43,941 nt of DNA. Origin: a virus. Where the stretch lies: positions 1 to 43,941 of IMG/VR virus record IMGVR_UViG_3300020507_000005, one strand, 5' to 3'. Position numbers and translations under genes: made by a program. The notes under the pieces were generated by a model. It saw only the letters and a program-made list of their open reading frames with translations, did no database searches and was not told the origin of the DNA. This document shows positions 25,858-33,657 of the stretch, piece by piece; position 1 is the stretch's first letter; every line of letters begins with the position of its first letter.

Positions 25858-26352
25858 ATGAAGAAGATTTTATTTGCTTTCATTACGGTACTTGCTCTTG
25901 CGGTACCCGCAGAAGCAAGAAATCTCGCTCACCACGAGGTCCCAGAGCGTAGTCTTATTGACGACATTCTAGGAACTCCAGATGGAAATTGGGGCGTATC
26001 TCCACAAATTCGTGGCCATATGCGTCATGCCCATCAATATTATCACACATATACACGCCACTTTGCTGGTCATGCATCATCTTCCATTGTTGCTTACGGA
26101 AGAATGTTGCAGCATTCCGGACTTCGTGTCTCGGAGCATCCTGCATTTGGTGGCGTTCACCACGTCCATCATGGGTGGGCACATTATGCCGGTCGTGCAA
26201 TTGATGTTAATATAGGACGGGGTGTTAAAGAGGCGTCAGGTAGAGCAACAAGGGCAAGATTTGACGCTGTTGCCGCACGAGCTAGAGCAGCAGGATATAC
26301 CGTGCTTTGGCGAGTAGCGGGTCACTTTGATCACATACATATTCAACGATAA
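25858..26352 (+). CDS. exported M15-like peptidase (putative endolysin)
   Basis: A signal peptide (about 1-20, AEA) is followed by a domain with HxxxxxxD, H109 to D116 (HYAGRAIDVN), and HxH at H159 and H161 (FDHIHIQR). These are the zinc ligands of M15-type D-Ala-D-Ala/peptidoglycan peptidases. The protein is His-rich. With a signal peptide, it reaches the periplasm by Sec, so it would not need a holin to leave the cytoplasm. GAAAGG precedes the ATG. It is a single-gene unit between a late promoter and a terminator. It could be an alternative endolysin or a virion-entry enzyme. Confidence 0.78.
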   Translation: MKKILFAFITVLALAVPAEARNLAHHEVPERSLIDDILGTPDGNWGVSPQIRGHMRHAHQYYHTYTRHFAGHASSSIVAYGRMLQHSGLRVSEHPAFGGVHHVHHGWAHYAGRAIDVNIGRGVKEASGRATRARFDAVAARARAAGYTVLWRVAGHFDHIHIQR

Positions 26353-26357
26353 CGATT

Positions 26358-26385
26358 GGGGAGCAGAAATGCTCCCCTTTCTTTT
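26358..26385 (+). terminator. intrinsic terminator with GAAA tetraloop
   Basis: GGGGAGCA (26358-26365) and TGCTCCCC (26370-26377) with GAAA loop, followed by a T-rich tract. It is 6 bases after the exported peptidase stop and isolates that gene. Confidence 0.92.
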
Positions 26386-26424
26386 AACTATATACAAGTA
26401 TAACATTAATAATGGATCTATGAC

Positions 26425-27186
26425 ATGGTTTACTTTTTCAATCGTTCTTCAACTATTCATGTTGATGCCTTCACATACAGCCCAAGTGTTTATGAATACA
26501 CACCAATAGTAAAAGCCAATCGTGCTATGCCTGAGTATTGGAAGACTTTGGAAAACCCAGGACCAATTACAGGCATCAGAGAAGACGGCGGATATTTTGT
26601 TGAAAGACACTCCACAATTAAGAACTGTAGAGGACTTATCGAACTCTATAAGAGAGGTTTCATTGTAGAGAACTGGTCTGACATTTCTATTCTTGTAGAG
26701 CAGGAAGGTTTTAGATTTTATTTCAGTGATCTAGAACACCCTAAGTCTCATCCCAAGGAACAGTTCGGAACATCATTCAAAGACTTTCATCATATAAAGC
26801 TAATGTCACCTTGGCTTGTCAAAGAGAAAACAGGTGTTATGTTTCATGGTGCGCCTACTCTTTGGAGCCATGAGAAGTTTGACTTTATCATGCCGCAGGG
26901 TGTTCTAGATTTCAAAAAGAATCATGCGGTCAATCTTCAAATTCTTTTGAGAAAGAAGCCAAAGCCATATGAGTTTACTATAGAGTTTGGCCAGCCTATG
27001 ATGCATTTCATTCCAATATCAGAGAAGAAGATGGAATTGAAAACGCACCTGGTGGATTATCCTGAATTTGAAAAAATGAAATTGCATCCAGCCAATTCAT
27101 TTTGGGGTTGGAGAAAAATTGATAAACTAGTAAAAAGAAACGAAGAACGAGAAGGAAAATGTCCTTTCGGCTTCGGTGACGCATAA
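26425..27186 (+). CDS. conserved T4-like phage protein of unknown function (253 aa)
   Basis: The opening FFNRSSTIHVDAFTY and the blocks NCRGLIELYKRGFIVENWSD, LMSPWLVK and KKMELKTHLVDYPEFEKM are patterns I remember from hypothetical proteins of T4-like cyanophages. The start codon has no strong ribosome binding site. No motif for catalysis is recognised. Its neighbours are tail and accessory genes. The stop lies inside a late-promoter motif. Confidence 0.72.
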   Translation: MVYFFNRSSTIHVDAFTYSPSVYEYTPIVKANRAMPEYWKTLENPGPITGIREDGGYFVERHSTIKNCRGLIELYKRGFIVENWSDISILVEQEGFRFYFSDLEHPKSHPKEQFGTSFKDFHHIKLMSPWLVKEKTGVMFHGAPTLWSHEKFDFIMPQGVLDFKKNHAVNLQILLRKKPKPYEFTIEFGQPMMHFIPISEKKMELKTHLVDYPEFEKMKLHPANSFWGWRKIDKLVKRNEEREGKCPFGFGDA

Positions 27187-27189
27187 ATA
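27182..27189 (+). promoter_or_regulatory. T4-like late promoter candidate
   Basis: CATAAATA includes the TAA stop of the upstream gene and lies 17 bases before the next start (27206) with AAGGAG between. It would also serve the tail adhesin operon. Confidence 0.45.
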
Positions 27190-27205
27190 GGCATAAGGAG
27201 TTAAT

Positions 27206-27406
27206 ATGTCAAATCTCAGCGAAGAATTGCACCATCGTAAGGAAGTTGCAAAAGAACGAATGTTGATTTGCATTGATTGTGATAAGTATAATAAGACGAC
27301 CACACAATGTAGCGAATGTGGCTGTATCATGCTTATCAAAACAATACTCGCCAATTCCTCATGCCCGTTGAAAAAGTGGGGCCCAGATAAGAAAAAGGAT
27401 AACTAA
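27206..27406 (+). CDS. small zinc-ribbon protein (66 aa)
   Basis: Cys pairs CIDC (about 22-25) and CSECGC (about 35-40) plus another Cys at about 53 suggest a zinc ribbon. The first 20 residues are a charged helix. AAGGAG lies upstream of the ATG. It ends directly at the start of the adhesin gene. Function is unknown. Confidence 0.65.
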   Translation: MSNLSEELHHRKEVAKERMLICIDCDKYNKTTTQCSECGCIMLIKTILANSSCPLKKWGPDKKKDN

Positions 27407-28090
27407 ATGGCTTTACCAGCGTCAGGTGCTATATCGTTCTCACAAATGGCTGCCATTGTTTATAACAATGCTTCGGCAACAGTATCGCTAAATGATTCTG
27501 ATATTCGAACCCTACTCGGAGTTGCTTCTGGATCAATTTCAATCAGTAGCGGTAGATCAAAACCAACAGCAGCAACTTATACTTATACAACACCAGGAAC
27601 TTATAGTCTTGTTGTTCCAGCATATGAAAGCATGGGCATCGGTGTTTGGGGTGCGGGACAAGGTGGTAATGGAGGATCGGGATCAGATACTTGCACCGGA
27701 TGGTGTGGACAATTTTGTTTCTTTCCTTTCTGTTGTAATGGCCGAGGCGGTGATGCCGGCGCAGCAGGCGGCGAGAGTTATTTTCGTGTAGGAAGTATCA
27801 ATGTTACTGCTAATGGTGGTACATCATCGGCTAATGGCGGCGGATATGGTGGAACAGTTACGGCTGGCGGCGGCGCCGCAGGCGGCACAGCAGGAGCGGC
27901 TTTCGGTTGTACCGGTAGTGGCGGCTCGATTGGTAAGAATGGTGGGCTCGTTACTTATACTGTTAGAAAAGGATCTACAGGTCCTGCATACGGCGCATCA
28001 TGCTCTATTGCTGTGGGTGCAGGTGGTGCTGGTGGATTTAATGCTGGCGGCGCCGGCGGCGGCGGTGCCGTCAATGTAGATGTAACTTAA
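27407..28090 (+). CDS. glycine-rich tail protein/adhesin
   Basis: The N terminus MALPASGAISFSQMAA … SLNDSDIRTLLGVASGSISI is a motif common in tail-tip or fibre proteins of many phages. From about residue 78 the protein is extremely Gly-rich, with GGxGG runs and Cys clusters (CTGWCGQFCFFPFCC), similar in style to the polyglycine adhesins (gp38 type) that decide host range. The Cys cluster could form disulfides or bind metal. It overlaps the zinc-ribbon end by none and is followed by a likely assembly protein at 28103. Confidence 0.75.
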   Translation: MALPASGAISFSQMAAIVYNNASATVSLNDSDIRTLLGVASGSISISSGRSKPTAATYTYTTPGTYSLVVPAYESMGIGVWGAGQGGNGGSGSDTCTGWCGQFCFFPFCCNGRGGDAGAAGGESYFRVGSINVTANGGTSSANGGGYGGTVTAGGGAAGGTAGAAFGCTGSGGSIGKNGGLVTYTVRKGSTGPAYGASCSIAVGAGGAGGFNAGGAGGGGAVNVDVT

Positions 28091-28102
28091 CGGAGTTTTT
28101 AA

Positions 28103-28675
28103 ATGTCAGATATGTCACTATTCATAAAAATAGGTGCAGACGGTAAACCTGAAACTTTTCCTATTCTAGAAGAAAATCTTAAAGACCTAATTGAAAATTT
28201 TGATCCTAAGAATCCATCAGAGGGATTTGTTAAGTTCGTCAAAACACCTATTCCAGAATTGAAGCCATATGAAAAATATGATTATATGGATTATGAGCGT
28301 AGTCCAGAACTTACAGCAGAGTATGGTCAAGAGACTTGGCATGAGGTTCATCATGTTCGCTCACTAAACGAAGCTGAAAAGCAAGAAGTCATTGATAAGT
28401 TCAAAGAGTTGAATCCAGAACTAAGCGATTGGATTTATGATGATGTAACTCACAATCTCGTTCCTCCTGTTCCAATGCCACAAGATGGTAAGAGCTATTT
28501 CTGGAACACAGATGATAAAGAATGGCAAGAGAATAGAGTATCGATCAGTCCAGAACAAATTATGCAGATTGCTAAAGAACTAGGCATTGATCTTCAAGAA
28601 ATGCACGGTCGTCCAGAATTTACAGAAGAAATGATGAATCAGATTCTAGAGGTGGCTAAGCAACAAGGAAAGTAA
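28103..28675 (+). CDS. tail fibre assembly-like protein (190 aa)
   Basis: A 190-residue soluble protein of acidic character. The C-terminal part PMPQDGKSYFWNTDDKEWQEN is typical of tail fibre/adhesin assembly proteins, which chaperone fibre folding. It lies 12 bases after the glycine-rich adhesin, the usual order. GGAG precedes the start codon. The N-terminal half is unfamiliar. Confidence 0.65.
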   Translation: MSDMSLFIKIGADGKPETFPILEENLKDLIENFDPKNPSEGFVKFVKTPIPELKPYEKYDYMDYERSPELTAEYGQETWHEVHHVRSLNEAEKQEVIDKFKELNPELSDWIYDDVTHNLVPPVPMPQDGKSYFWNTDDKEWQENRVSISPEQIMQIAKELGIDLQEMHGRPEFTEEMMNQILEVAKQQGK

Positions 28676-28680
28676 TTATT

Positions 28681-29289
28681 GTGAGTGATATAGCATTTAA
28701 GAGATTGGGTAACATTGATCCAACTTCTTTGATTGAAAAGACCTCGGTTGTTTTAGAAAAGGGTTGGAACAATCTTTGTTTTGATCCAGGGCCACCATAT
28801 AATGAAATGAACAAGATTCAATCTCTTGATATGATTTTCTTATTCTCTCTTCCTGAGAAGGATAACATTGTTCTACAGAACTTAATTGTTAACACAGAAC
28901 TATTGAACTTGTTTAAGAATGATATTGAACAAATCTGTCGTATGTGTGAGTTTCATTATCCTAATCATGATCCAAAACGCATAACATTGAGCAACATGAA
29001 AGCCCATTCTGTTATTCCAGAACATATAGATTTTAAATATCACTATGAGAATACCAAAAGGGTTCATGTTCCTATTATCACCAATGAGAGCGTGATCTTT
29101 AAATTCCCTTCCGTTGATAAGTCATTACATATGAAGGTTGGTGAGGTTGTGTTTTTTAACAATAACATTCCTCATTCTGGACGGAATGATTCCGAAGAAA
29201 ACAGAATACACCTTATCATTGATTTCGGTAAGAAAGATGATCCATATTACGGTAATGTTGAATACAACTGGAAAAAGTATTTGACATAG
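28681..29289 (+). CDS. 2OG-Fe(II) oxygenase-like (aspartyl/asparaginyl hydroxylase type)
   Basis: A 202-residue protein starting at GTG 28681. The jelly-roll motif HxD is H115/D117 (PEHIDFKYHYE), the distal His is H165 (NNIPHSGRN) and the 2OG-binding Arg is R175 (NRIHLIIDF). The order and spacing fit Asp/Asn beta-hydroxylase-like enzymes. T4-like cyanophages carry several such oxygenases. The target is unknown; a tail protein or host protein is possible because of the neighbouring adhesin. The iron and 2OG ligands are intact. Confidence 0.8.
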   Translation: MSDIAFKRLGNIDPTSLIEKTSVVLEKGWNNLCFDPGPPYNEMNKIQSLDMIFLFSLPEKDNIVLQNLIVNTELLNLFKNDIEQICRMCEFHYPNHDPKRITLSNMKAHSVIPEHIDFKYHYENTKRVHVPIITNESVIFKFPSVDKSLHMKVGEVVFFNNNIPHSGRNDSEENRIHLIIDFGKKDDPYYGNVEYNWKKYLT

Positions 29290-29309
29290 ACACCTTCCTC
29301 GTATATAAT
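29281..29309 (+). promoter_or_regulatory. sigma70-type promoter
   Basis: TTGACA (29281-29286) overlaps the end of the oxygenase gene; 17 bases; TATAAT (29304-29309). It drives the deaminase gene whose ATG (29316) lies only 7 bases downstream. Confidence 0.9.
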
Positions 29310-29315
29310 GATATT

Positions 29316-29729
29316 ATGAGAAATGTGAATATAGGTATTCTTCACACACTAGCGAAAGTAGCCGCTGCTAATCCTGCTCCTCAGGAAAAGTTTGCGGCTG
29401 CTGTCGTTTACCGTAATCGTATCATATCTATCGGTATGAATAGTATGAAATCCCATCCCATGCAGGCTAAGTTTTCCAAGAATGAACATGCCATCTTTCT
29501 ACATGCGGAAGTGGCTGCTATCAAGAATGCATTGCGTGAACTAGATGTGGATGACATTTCTAAGTGTGACCTGTATATTACCAGAGTAAAGAAGGAAGCA
29601 CCATTCACTAAAAAGTTTGTGTGGGGATTGTCTAAGCCGTGTCCTGGTTGCGCTAGAGCAATCGCCGAGTTTGGTATCAAGAGAACGATTTATACTTGTG
29701 ATGATGGAGATTATGAGGTGGTGGAATGA
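29316..29729 (+). CDS. cytidine/dCMP deaminase-like protein
   Basis: A 137-residue deaminase-fold protein with HAE at 63-65 (FLHAEVAAIKNA) and PCPGC with C109 and C112 (KPCPGCARAI), the zinc-binding signature of the cytidine deaminase superfamily. It could deaminate dCMP or a nucleoside for dTTP synthesis. The insertion between the motifs is longer than in simple cytidine deaminases. With the -10 box 7 bases away, ATG 29316 makes the mRNA practically leaderless; GTG 29325 is an alternative start. It overlaps the next gene by 4 bases. Confidence 0.8.
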   Translation: MRNVNIGILHTLAKVAAANPAPQEKFAAAVVYRNRIISIGMNSMKSHPMQAKFSKNEHAIFLHAEVAAIKNALRELDVDDISKCDLYITRVKKEAPFTKKFVWGLSKPCPGCARAIAEFGIKRTIYTCDDGDYEVVE

Positions 29730-29950
29730 AGATCGAAGGATATGTAATCTGCACCCCTATCAATACATGGGGCGATGAAAGTAAGTCACCATGGCATCCT
29801 CATATGAATAGTTTTGGAACAACTGCAACAGAAGCGTGGGCTCGTTTTATGAATATTGCTCCTGATGATGTTCATTGGGATCGCAAGATAACACACTGGG
29901 TCAAATGTGGTCATTGTCCGAAACATGCGACATTGGAGGTCACTTGGTAA
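29726..29950 (+). CDS. hypothetical protein (74 aa)
   Basis: Overlaps the deaminase stop (ATGA). It is Trp/His-rich with a CGHC pair (about 62-65) and is otherwise unfamiliar (STPINTW-type N terminus). A metal site is conceivable but unproven. Confidence 0.55.
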   Translation: MKIEGYVICTPINTWGDESKSPWHPHMNSFGTTATEAWARFMNIAPDDVHWDRKITHWVKCGHCPKHATLEVTW

Positions 29951-30279
29951 TGCAAATCATGGAAAGACCTATGACGGGTATAAGCGGTCTTGTTTCTGGT
30001 AGTACCATTGGTGTTACAACCAAAAAGAACTCGCAGATATTGGATGTCTTTTCTAGGGATGATAATATCTTTATGTCTCTATTAGAAGAAGGTGATATAT
30101 CGCTTGTTCGTAATTTTGTAGTGGCTGCATCACATACGAATATTGATCACTTACAACAAAAACCTTTCAGGTTCATTACACGGATGCAAACACAACAGCC
30201 GAGTTACTGGACTCCTGCAAATGGATATCATAGCGTATATTATCCTGTGAACTACTATATCTTTGAGGTGTTACAATGA
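29950..30279 (+). CDS. hypothetical protein (109 aa)
   Basis: Start ATG 29950 overlaps the upstream stop by one base. A Gly/Ser-rich N terminus is followed by a mixed alpha/beta body and an aromatic tail (YHSVYYPVNYYIFEV). No family is recognised. It overlaps the next gene by 4 bases. Confidence 0.55.
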   Translation: MQIMERPMTGISGLVSGSTIGVTTKKNSQILDVFSRDDNIFMSLLEEGDISLVRNFVVAASHTNIDHLQQKPFRFITRMQTQQPSYWTPANGYHSVYYPVNYYIFEVLQ

Positions 30280-30689
30280 ACGAGACAATGGAAGAAAAAC
30301 TGGCACAGTCTCTATTTGAGCGTGGTGCTGAAAAGTGTTTTGATAAGAATACCCGTGTTGCCTTCTGTAAGGCCTATCTAAAAAAGGCTGGTGTTGATAT
30401 CGAACCTAGACCATACATGCCAAATAATTTGCCCTTACAAGATATCCGAAACTTTGATAGAGAAGAAACATATACCTTTACCGCACGGGAAACAATACCT
30501 AATTATAATGTTAACATGGCATCAAATCAGACCGCACTCATGCAAAGTGTAAAACACAATCTTGCAAATAAACTAATACATGAACTGGTAAAAAATGATA
30601 TGGTCTATTTTGAAGAAATGAAAAACTATGCTATGGATAGCGTAGAGGTATATGCAGGTGTCAAAGCAGCAAAGTGGGACAAGAAATGA
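30276..30689 (+). CDS. hypothetical protein (137 aa)
   Basis: A helical soluble protein with an N-terminal segment (EKLAQSLFERGAEKCFDKN), a Pro-rich middle and a helical end. No motif is known. It sits in the same chain of 4-base overlaps from the deaminase onwards, so it is co-expressed. Confidence 0.6.
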   Translation: MNETMEEKLAQSLFERGAEKCFDKNTRVAFCKAYLKKAGVDIEPRPYMPNNLPLQDIRNFDREETYTFTARETIPNYNVNMASNQTALMQSVKHNLANKLIHELVKNDMVYFEEMKNYAMDSVEVYAGVKAAKWDKK

Positions 30690-31123
30690 GTGACGATAAG
30701 ATGACCTGGCTAGAAGCAAGTCAAGAGCTAGGAAAACTCATAGAGAAATATAATGATGACCTAGATAAGATGGCCGAAGAATGTCCTAATGAGTTGAAGA
30801 TTGCTGTTACTCGTTGGGCTATGAACCATATCGTAGAACATGCAAAAAGCGGTGGATCTTATCGTTATCTAATCTATAGTCGCATGGGATTCGGACCAGA
30901 GGCATATGCACCGCTTCTAGATGGTGGTATGGTTATCTCTAACGAGTTTGATATTGAACAGATGGACAACATCAAAAAGATCGTGGCGGAGAACAAGTAT
31001 GATGCATTGAAAGATGTTCTACATATGTGTGACGAACCCGATTGCTATAAGGACGCTGGCTGTGGTTGGCCCACCGAAGATGGTGGGTATCGAATGACCT
31101 GCGGCAAACATTACAAGAAATGA
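30686..31123 (+). CDS. hypothetical protein with C-terminal Cys cluster (145 aa)
   Basis: ATG 30686 overlaps the previous stop. Most of the protein is helical. The last 35 residues hold CDEPDCYKDAGCGWP … CGKH, at least five Cys/His that could bind zinc. No function is recognised. Confidence 0.6.
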   Translation: MSDDKMTWLEASQELGKLIEKYNDDLDKMAEECPNELKIAVTRWAMNHIVEHAKSGGSYRYLIYSRMGFGPEAYAPLLDGGMVISNEFDIEQMDNIKKIVAENKYDALKDVLHMCDEPDCYKDAGCGWPTEDGGYRMTCGKHYKK

Positions 31124-31260
31124 TATATATTCATAGGATAGCAAACCTAGCAAGATCAAATCGTGAGTATTGGTGTTGTGAATATGTTATCACCTATAAC
31201 ACTGAGAATGGTATCAGTGATTGCGATTACAGAATAGGAGAAATCGATGGCTACATTTAA
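31120..31260 (+). CDS. tiny protein (46 aa)
   Basis: ATG 31120 overlaps the previous stop. The product has a Cys pair (WCCEY) and ends in the start of the endolysin gene. Small size and lack of motif give modest confidence. Confidence 0.45.
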   Translation: MIYIHRIANLARSNREYWCCEYVITYNTENGISDCDYRIGEIDGYI

Positions 31261-31909
31261 AGAGGCATTTGCCGCTGCACGAAAGGCGGGCAAAGATACA
31301 TTCATTTACGATGGTAAGGTTTACACTACACAGGTCGCTGTAAAAGAGGCTGATGAAACAAAGTTCGTTGATGTTACCAATACAGTAGCGGATGCTAAGG
31401 TTCCAACAGTTGGTAAGCTAAAGAAGAATGTTTGGCCACTACAGTCAGAATTGCGTAAGAAGTTTGGTACACCTGATTACGGTGGAACATTTAAGAAGAA
31501 TATGGTACAAGTCCAGCTTCCATATACCATGTGGATGGATGATATAAAGATCACCAAGTGCTGGATGAATAAGTCTTGTTCCGATTCTCTTATCCGTGTT
31601 CTAACATATGTGTGGGACGAGAACGGCAGAGACTATGACAAGATCAAGGCTCAACAGCTACACATCTTTTCTGGCTCATGGAACATTCGTAACATGCGTG
31701 GTGGACATTCTCTATCTACCCATGCATTTGGTGTTGCAATTGATATCGCTGCACCATACAATGCTCTTGGCAGAAAGCCTGGGTATAACAAGTATTCATT
31801 CACTGAGGATTCACTAATCGTTAAGGCTTTCCGTGAAGAAGGTTGGACATGGGGTGGTGAATGGACCCGTGGCGACGGTATGCATTTCCAGGCTGCACGA
31901 GTCGGCTAA
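31247..31909 (+). CDS. M15 peptidase endolysin
   Basis: A 220-residue protein. Residues 1-30 (FKEAFAAARKAGKDTFIYDGKVYTT) form a short motif seen at the N terminus of many phage proteins. A C-terminal M15/VanY-like L,D-type peptidase domain follows with H159, D166 (STHAFGVAIDI) and H213 (GDGMHF), and a Trp-rich GWTWGGEW. These are the zinc ligands of D-Ala-D-Ala peptidases that cleave peptidoglycan peptides. It lacks a signal peptide, so it would need the holin. It overlaps the gene before by 14 bases. It may alternatively be a virion-associated lysin. Confidence 0.85.
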   Translation: MATFKEAFAAARKAGKDTFIYDGKVYTTQVAVKEADETKFVDVTNTVADAKVPTVGKLKKNVWPLQSELRKKFGTPDYGGTFKKNMVQVQLPYTMWMDDIKITKCWMNKSCSDSLIRVLTYVWDENGRDYDKIKAQQLHIFSGSWNIRNMRGGHSLSTHAFGVAIDIAAPYNALGRKPGYNKYSFTEDSLIVKAFREEGWTWGGEWTRGDGMHFQAARVG

Positions 31910-31926
31910 ACATTGGAGTTTTTGTT

Positions 31927-32217
31927 ATGAAGATGATCTATAAGTATCCGCTTGGTATGGATATCCATCACAATGCGGTGTATGAAGTTGAAATGCCCAA
32001 GGCAGCTAAGATTTTGACGGTCCAGGAACAGGGTGGATTCCCTATGATCTGGGCCGTCGTAAATCCTAAGAAAGAAACACGAAAGTATATCTTTCATGTC
32101 TTTGGTACTGGCTATGAAATGGCTGACTATGATAAGAAGCACTATGAGTATATCGGCACAGTCCAGCAGAAAGGTATGACTACTCTTGTTTGGCATGTCT
32201 TTGAGGTGCATGAATAA
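31927..32217 (+). CDS. conserved phage protein (DUF7352-like, 96 aa)
   Basis: The N-terminal MIYKYPLGM and EVEMPKAAKILTVQ with the C-terminal EYIGTVQQ…VWHVFE are the pattern of a small beta-rich phage family that I know as DUF7352. No activity is known. GGAG precedes the start. It overlaps the next start by one base. Confidence 0.7.
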   Translation: MKMIYKYPLGMDIHHNAVYEVEMPKAAKILTVQEQGGFPMIWAVVNPKKETRKYIFHVFGTGYEMADYDKKHYEYIGTVQQKGMTTLVWHVFEVHE

Positions 32218-32855
32218 TGGCTATTACTAAATCTAATAAAGGTTATTCAACAGGCGTATCGGCCGCCGGTATGGGCATGGGACAAGCAATGCCTTCTTAT
32301 AACAATAGTTCAACTCCACCTTCTAATCCATCATTCGGTGATTTGTGGCAAGATGATACCAGCGGCGAGATTTTTGTATATACCCAAAACGGTTGGGTAG
32401 ATACTACTTCTAAAACCGCTGTTGCAGGAAATATTCCTATGGCATCAATCTCTAATAATGGTAATCTATCAGTAGGTAAGGGTCAATCATATGCATTTCA
32501 TACTCCACCAACAAGTGTTATCTCTATTGAAACTAAAGTAGGTAGGATTAGTATTGATATTGAAACTGGTGACCTTACTATTCCGCAGAGTATCGGTAGA
32601 GAGCAGGCCATTCGTGAGTTTTGGTTAGGATTTCAAGAACACTTTCAGCCTACTAATAAGGCAAAGTATGAGAAAGAGATTGAAGATTTGAAAAGAGAGG
32701 TGGCATCCACTAAAAGTTCGGCTGTCTTAATGAAACAAGCAAGCGAAAAAGAGGCAAACAAAAGAGTGGCCGATAAAGTCCGAAAGAAGTATGGCAATGA
32801 GAAGTTCATCATGCTCAAGCCTGATGACCTAATCAGGTTTCTTGAAGAAGCCTAG
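32217..32855 (+). CDS. putative virion-associated protein with coiled coil (212 aa)
   Basis: A Ser/Asn/Pro-rich N terminus contains NPSFGDLWQDDTSGEIFVY, a segment similar to ones in phage tail and structural proteins. The second half is a long coiled coil (about 145-190). It ends 4 bases into the convergent reverse-strand gene. Function is unknown. Confidence 0.6.
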   Translation: MAITKSNKGYSTGVSAAGMGMGQAMPSYNNSSTPPSNPSFGDLWQDDTSGEIFVYTQNGWVDTTSKTAVAGNIPMASISNNGNLSVGKGQSYAFHTPPTSVISIETKVGRISIDIETGDLTIPQSIGREQAIREFWLGFQEHFQPTNKAKYEKEIEDLKREVASTKSSAVLMKQASEKEANKRVADKVRKKYGNEKFIMLKPDDLIRFLEEA

Positions 32856-33592
32856 CCTTTCAAAAGAAAGGGATTCTTCTTTGATGTTCCTGGTCTAATT
32901 GAATACTGACTTGCAGGCATGTTTTTAATTTTAATCTCTGCCTGCACTTCATAGTATTCAGAACGAGTAGAAACACGAACCTTAAAGTCACCTCTGCCAG
33001 ACAATAATGGAATCGTCTTTGAAAGGCCTAGTGGGTTTGCTTTTGATATAAGATAAAAATCATCGCCCGCCTGCATGTAGTAGGCGGGTTCTTTTTTGCC
33101 CTGTGTGTAATGTGCGGTGACAAGTTCACCTAGAGGTGAGTTTTCTTTGTTAGCAATATATCGATTGATACCTGGCTGCTCAAAGTATTCTCTCATAACT
33201 TCTAGAGGCACAGCGTTAGGATCAGATAACATGCCCTTGTTGGTAGGAATGATAACTTTTGCTACTGGTATGCCAGCATACTTAGCAATATCACGAACAA
33301 ATTTCTTTGCTTGTGCTGATTCGTTTAGAATATCAACAGCAGCCTTAGCGGTAGGAGTTTTATATGTTGTTTGCCACTTCTTATCAGCATAGAACACACG
33401 AGGATTGGATAGATTGTCTGTGTGGTTCATCTTGACTTCAACCCAAACACCTTTTACTGGCTTGTTGTTGAACTTGGTTATTTGAACATCGGATAGAGCC
33501 GTGTCGGCAGTAGGTCTAACGGCTGTTACACCCTTGACAGAGTTAATCGATTTAGCAATATTTGCCTCGAATAGATCGGATGCAGCACTCAT
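32852..33592 (-). CDS. possible PD-(D/E)XK-like nuclease or cyanophage-type hypothetical protein
   Basis: The start ATG 33592 (reverse strand) follows AAGGAG; an earlier ATG at 33610 lacks this. The 246-residue product starts MSAASDLFEANIAKSIN and has a block ALSDVQITKFNNKPVKGVWVEVK, in which D…EVK recalls the PD-(D/E)XK nuclease core. It is the only sizeable reverse-strand gene besides the spanins, facing 32217 and divergent from 33658. Similar proteins occur in T4-like phages as hypotheticals. Nuclease activity is a guess. Confidence 0.6.
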   Translation of the reverse strand: MSAASDLFEANIAKSINSVKGVTAVRPTADTALSDVQITKFNNKPVKGVWVEVKMNHTDNLSNPRVFYADKKWQTTYKTPTAKAAVDILNESAQAKKFVRDIAKYAGIPVAKVIIPTNKGMLSDPNAVPLEVMREYFEQPGINRYIANKENSPLGELVTAHYTQGKKEPAYYMQAGDDFYLISKANPLGLSKTIPLLSGRGDFKVRVSTRSEYYEVQAEIKIKNMPASQYSIRPGTSKKNPFLLKG

Positions 33593-33609
33593 GTAAGACT
33601 CCTTTCGCA

Positions 33610-33617
33610 TATTTATA
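33610..33617 (-). promoter_or_regulatory. T4-like late promoter (reverse strand)
   Basis: Read on the reverse strand the bases are TATAAATA, the T4 late consensus. It lies 17 bases upstream of the start codon of the 32852-33592 gene, giving a very short leader that still holds AAGGAG. Confidence 0.6.
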
Positions 33618-33623
33618 ACACAA

Positions 33624-33630
33624 CTAAATA
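33624..33630 (+). promoter_or_regulatory. T4-like late promoter candidate
   Basis: CTAAATA stands 27 bases before the ATG at 33658, divergent from the reverse-strand late promoter. GAGGAA precedes the start codon. Confidence 0.5.
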
Positions 33631-33657
33631 TATAAGTAAATAATACCCTGAGGAACC

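Noticed and set aside
25698-25952. ORF in the leader of the exported peptidase
   Set aside because: It runs into the peptidase gene in another frame, looks low-quality, and the DNA is better explained by hairpins.
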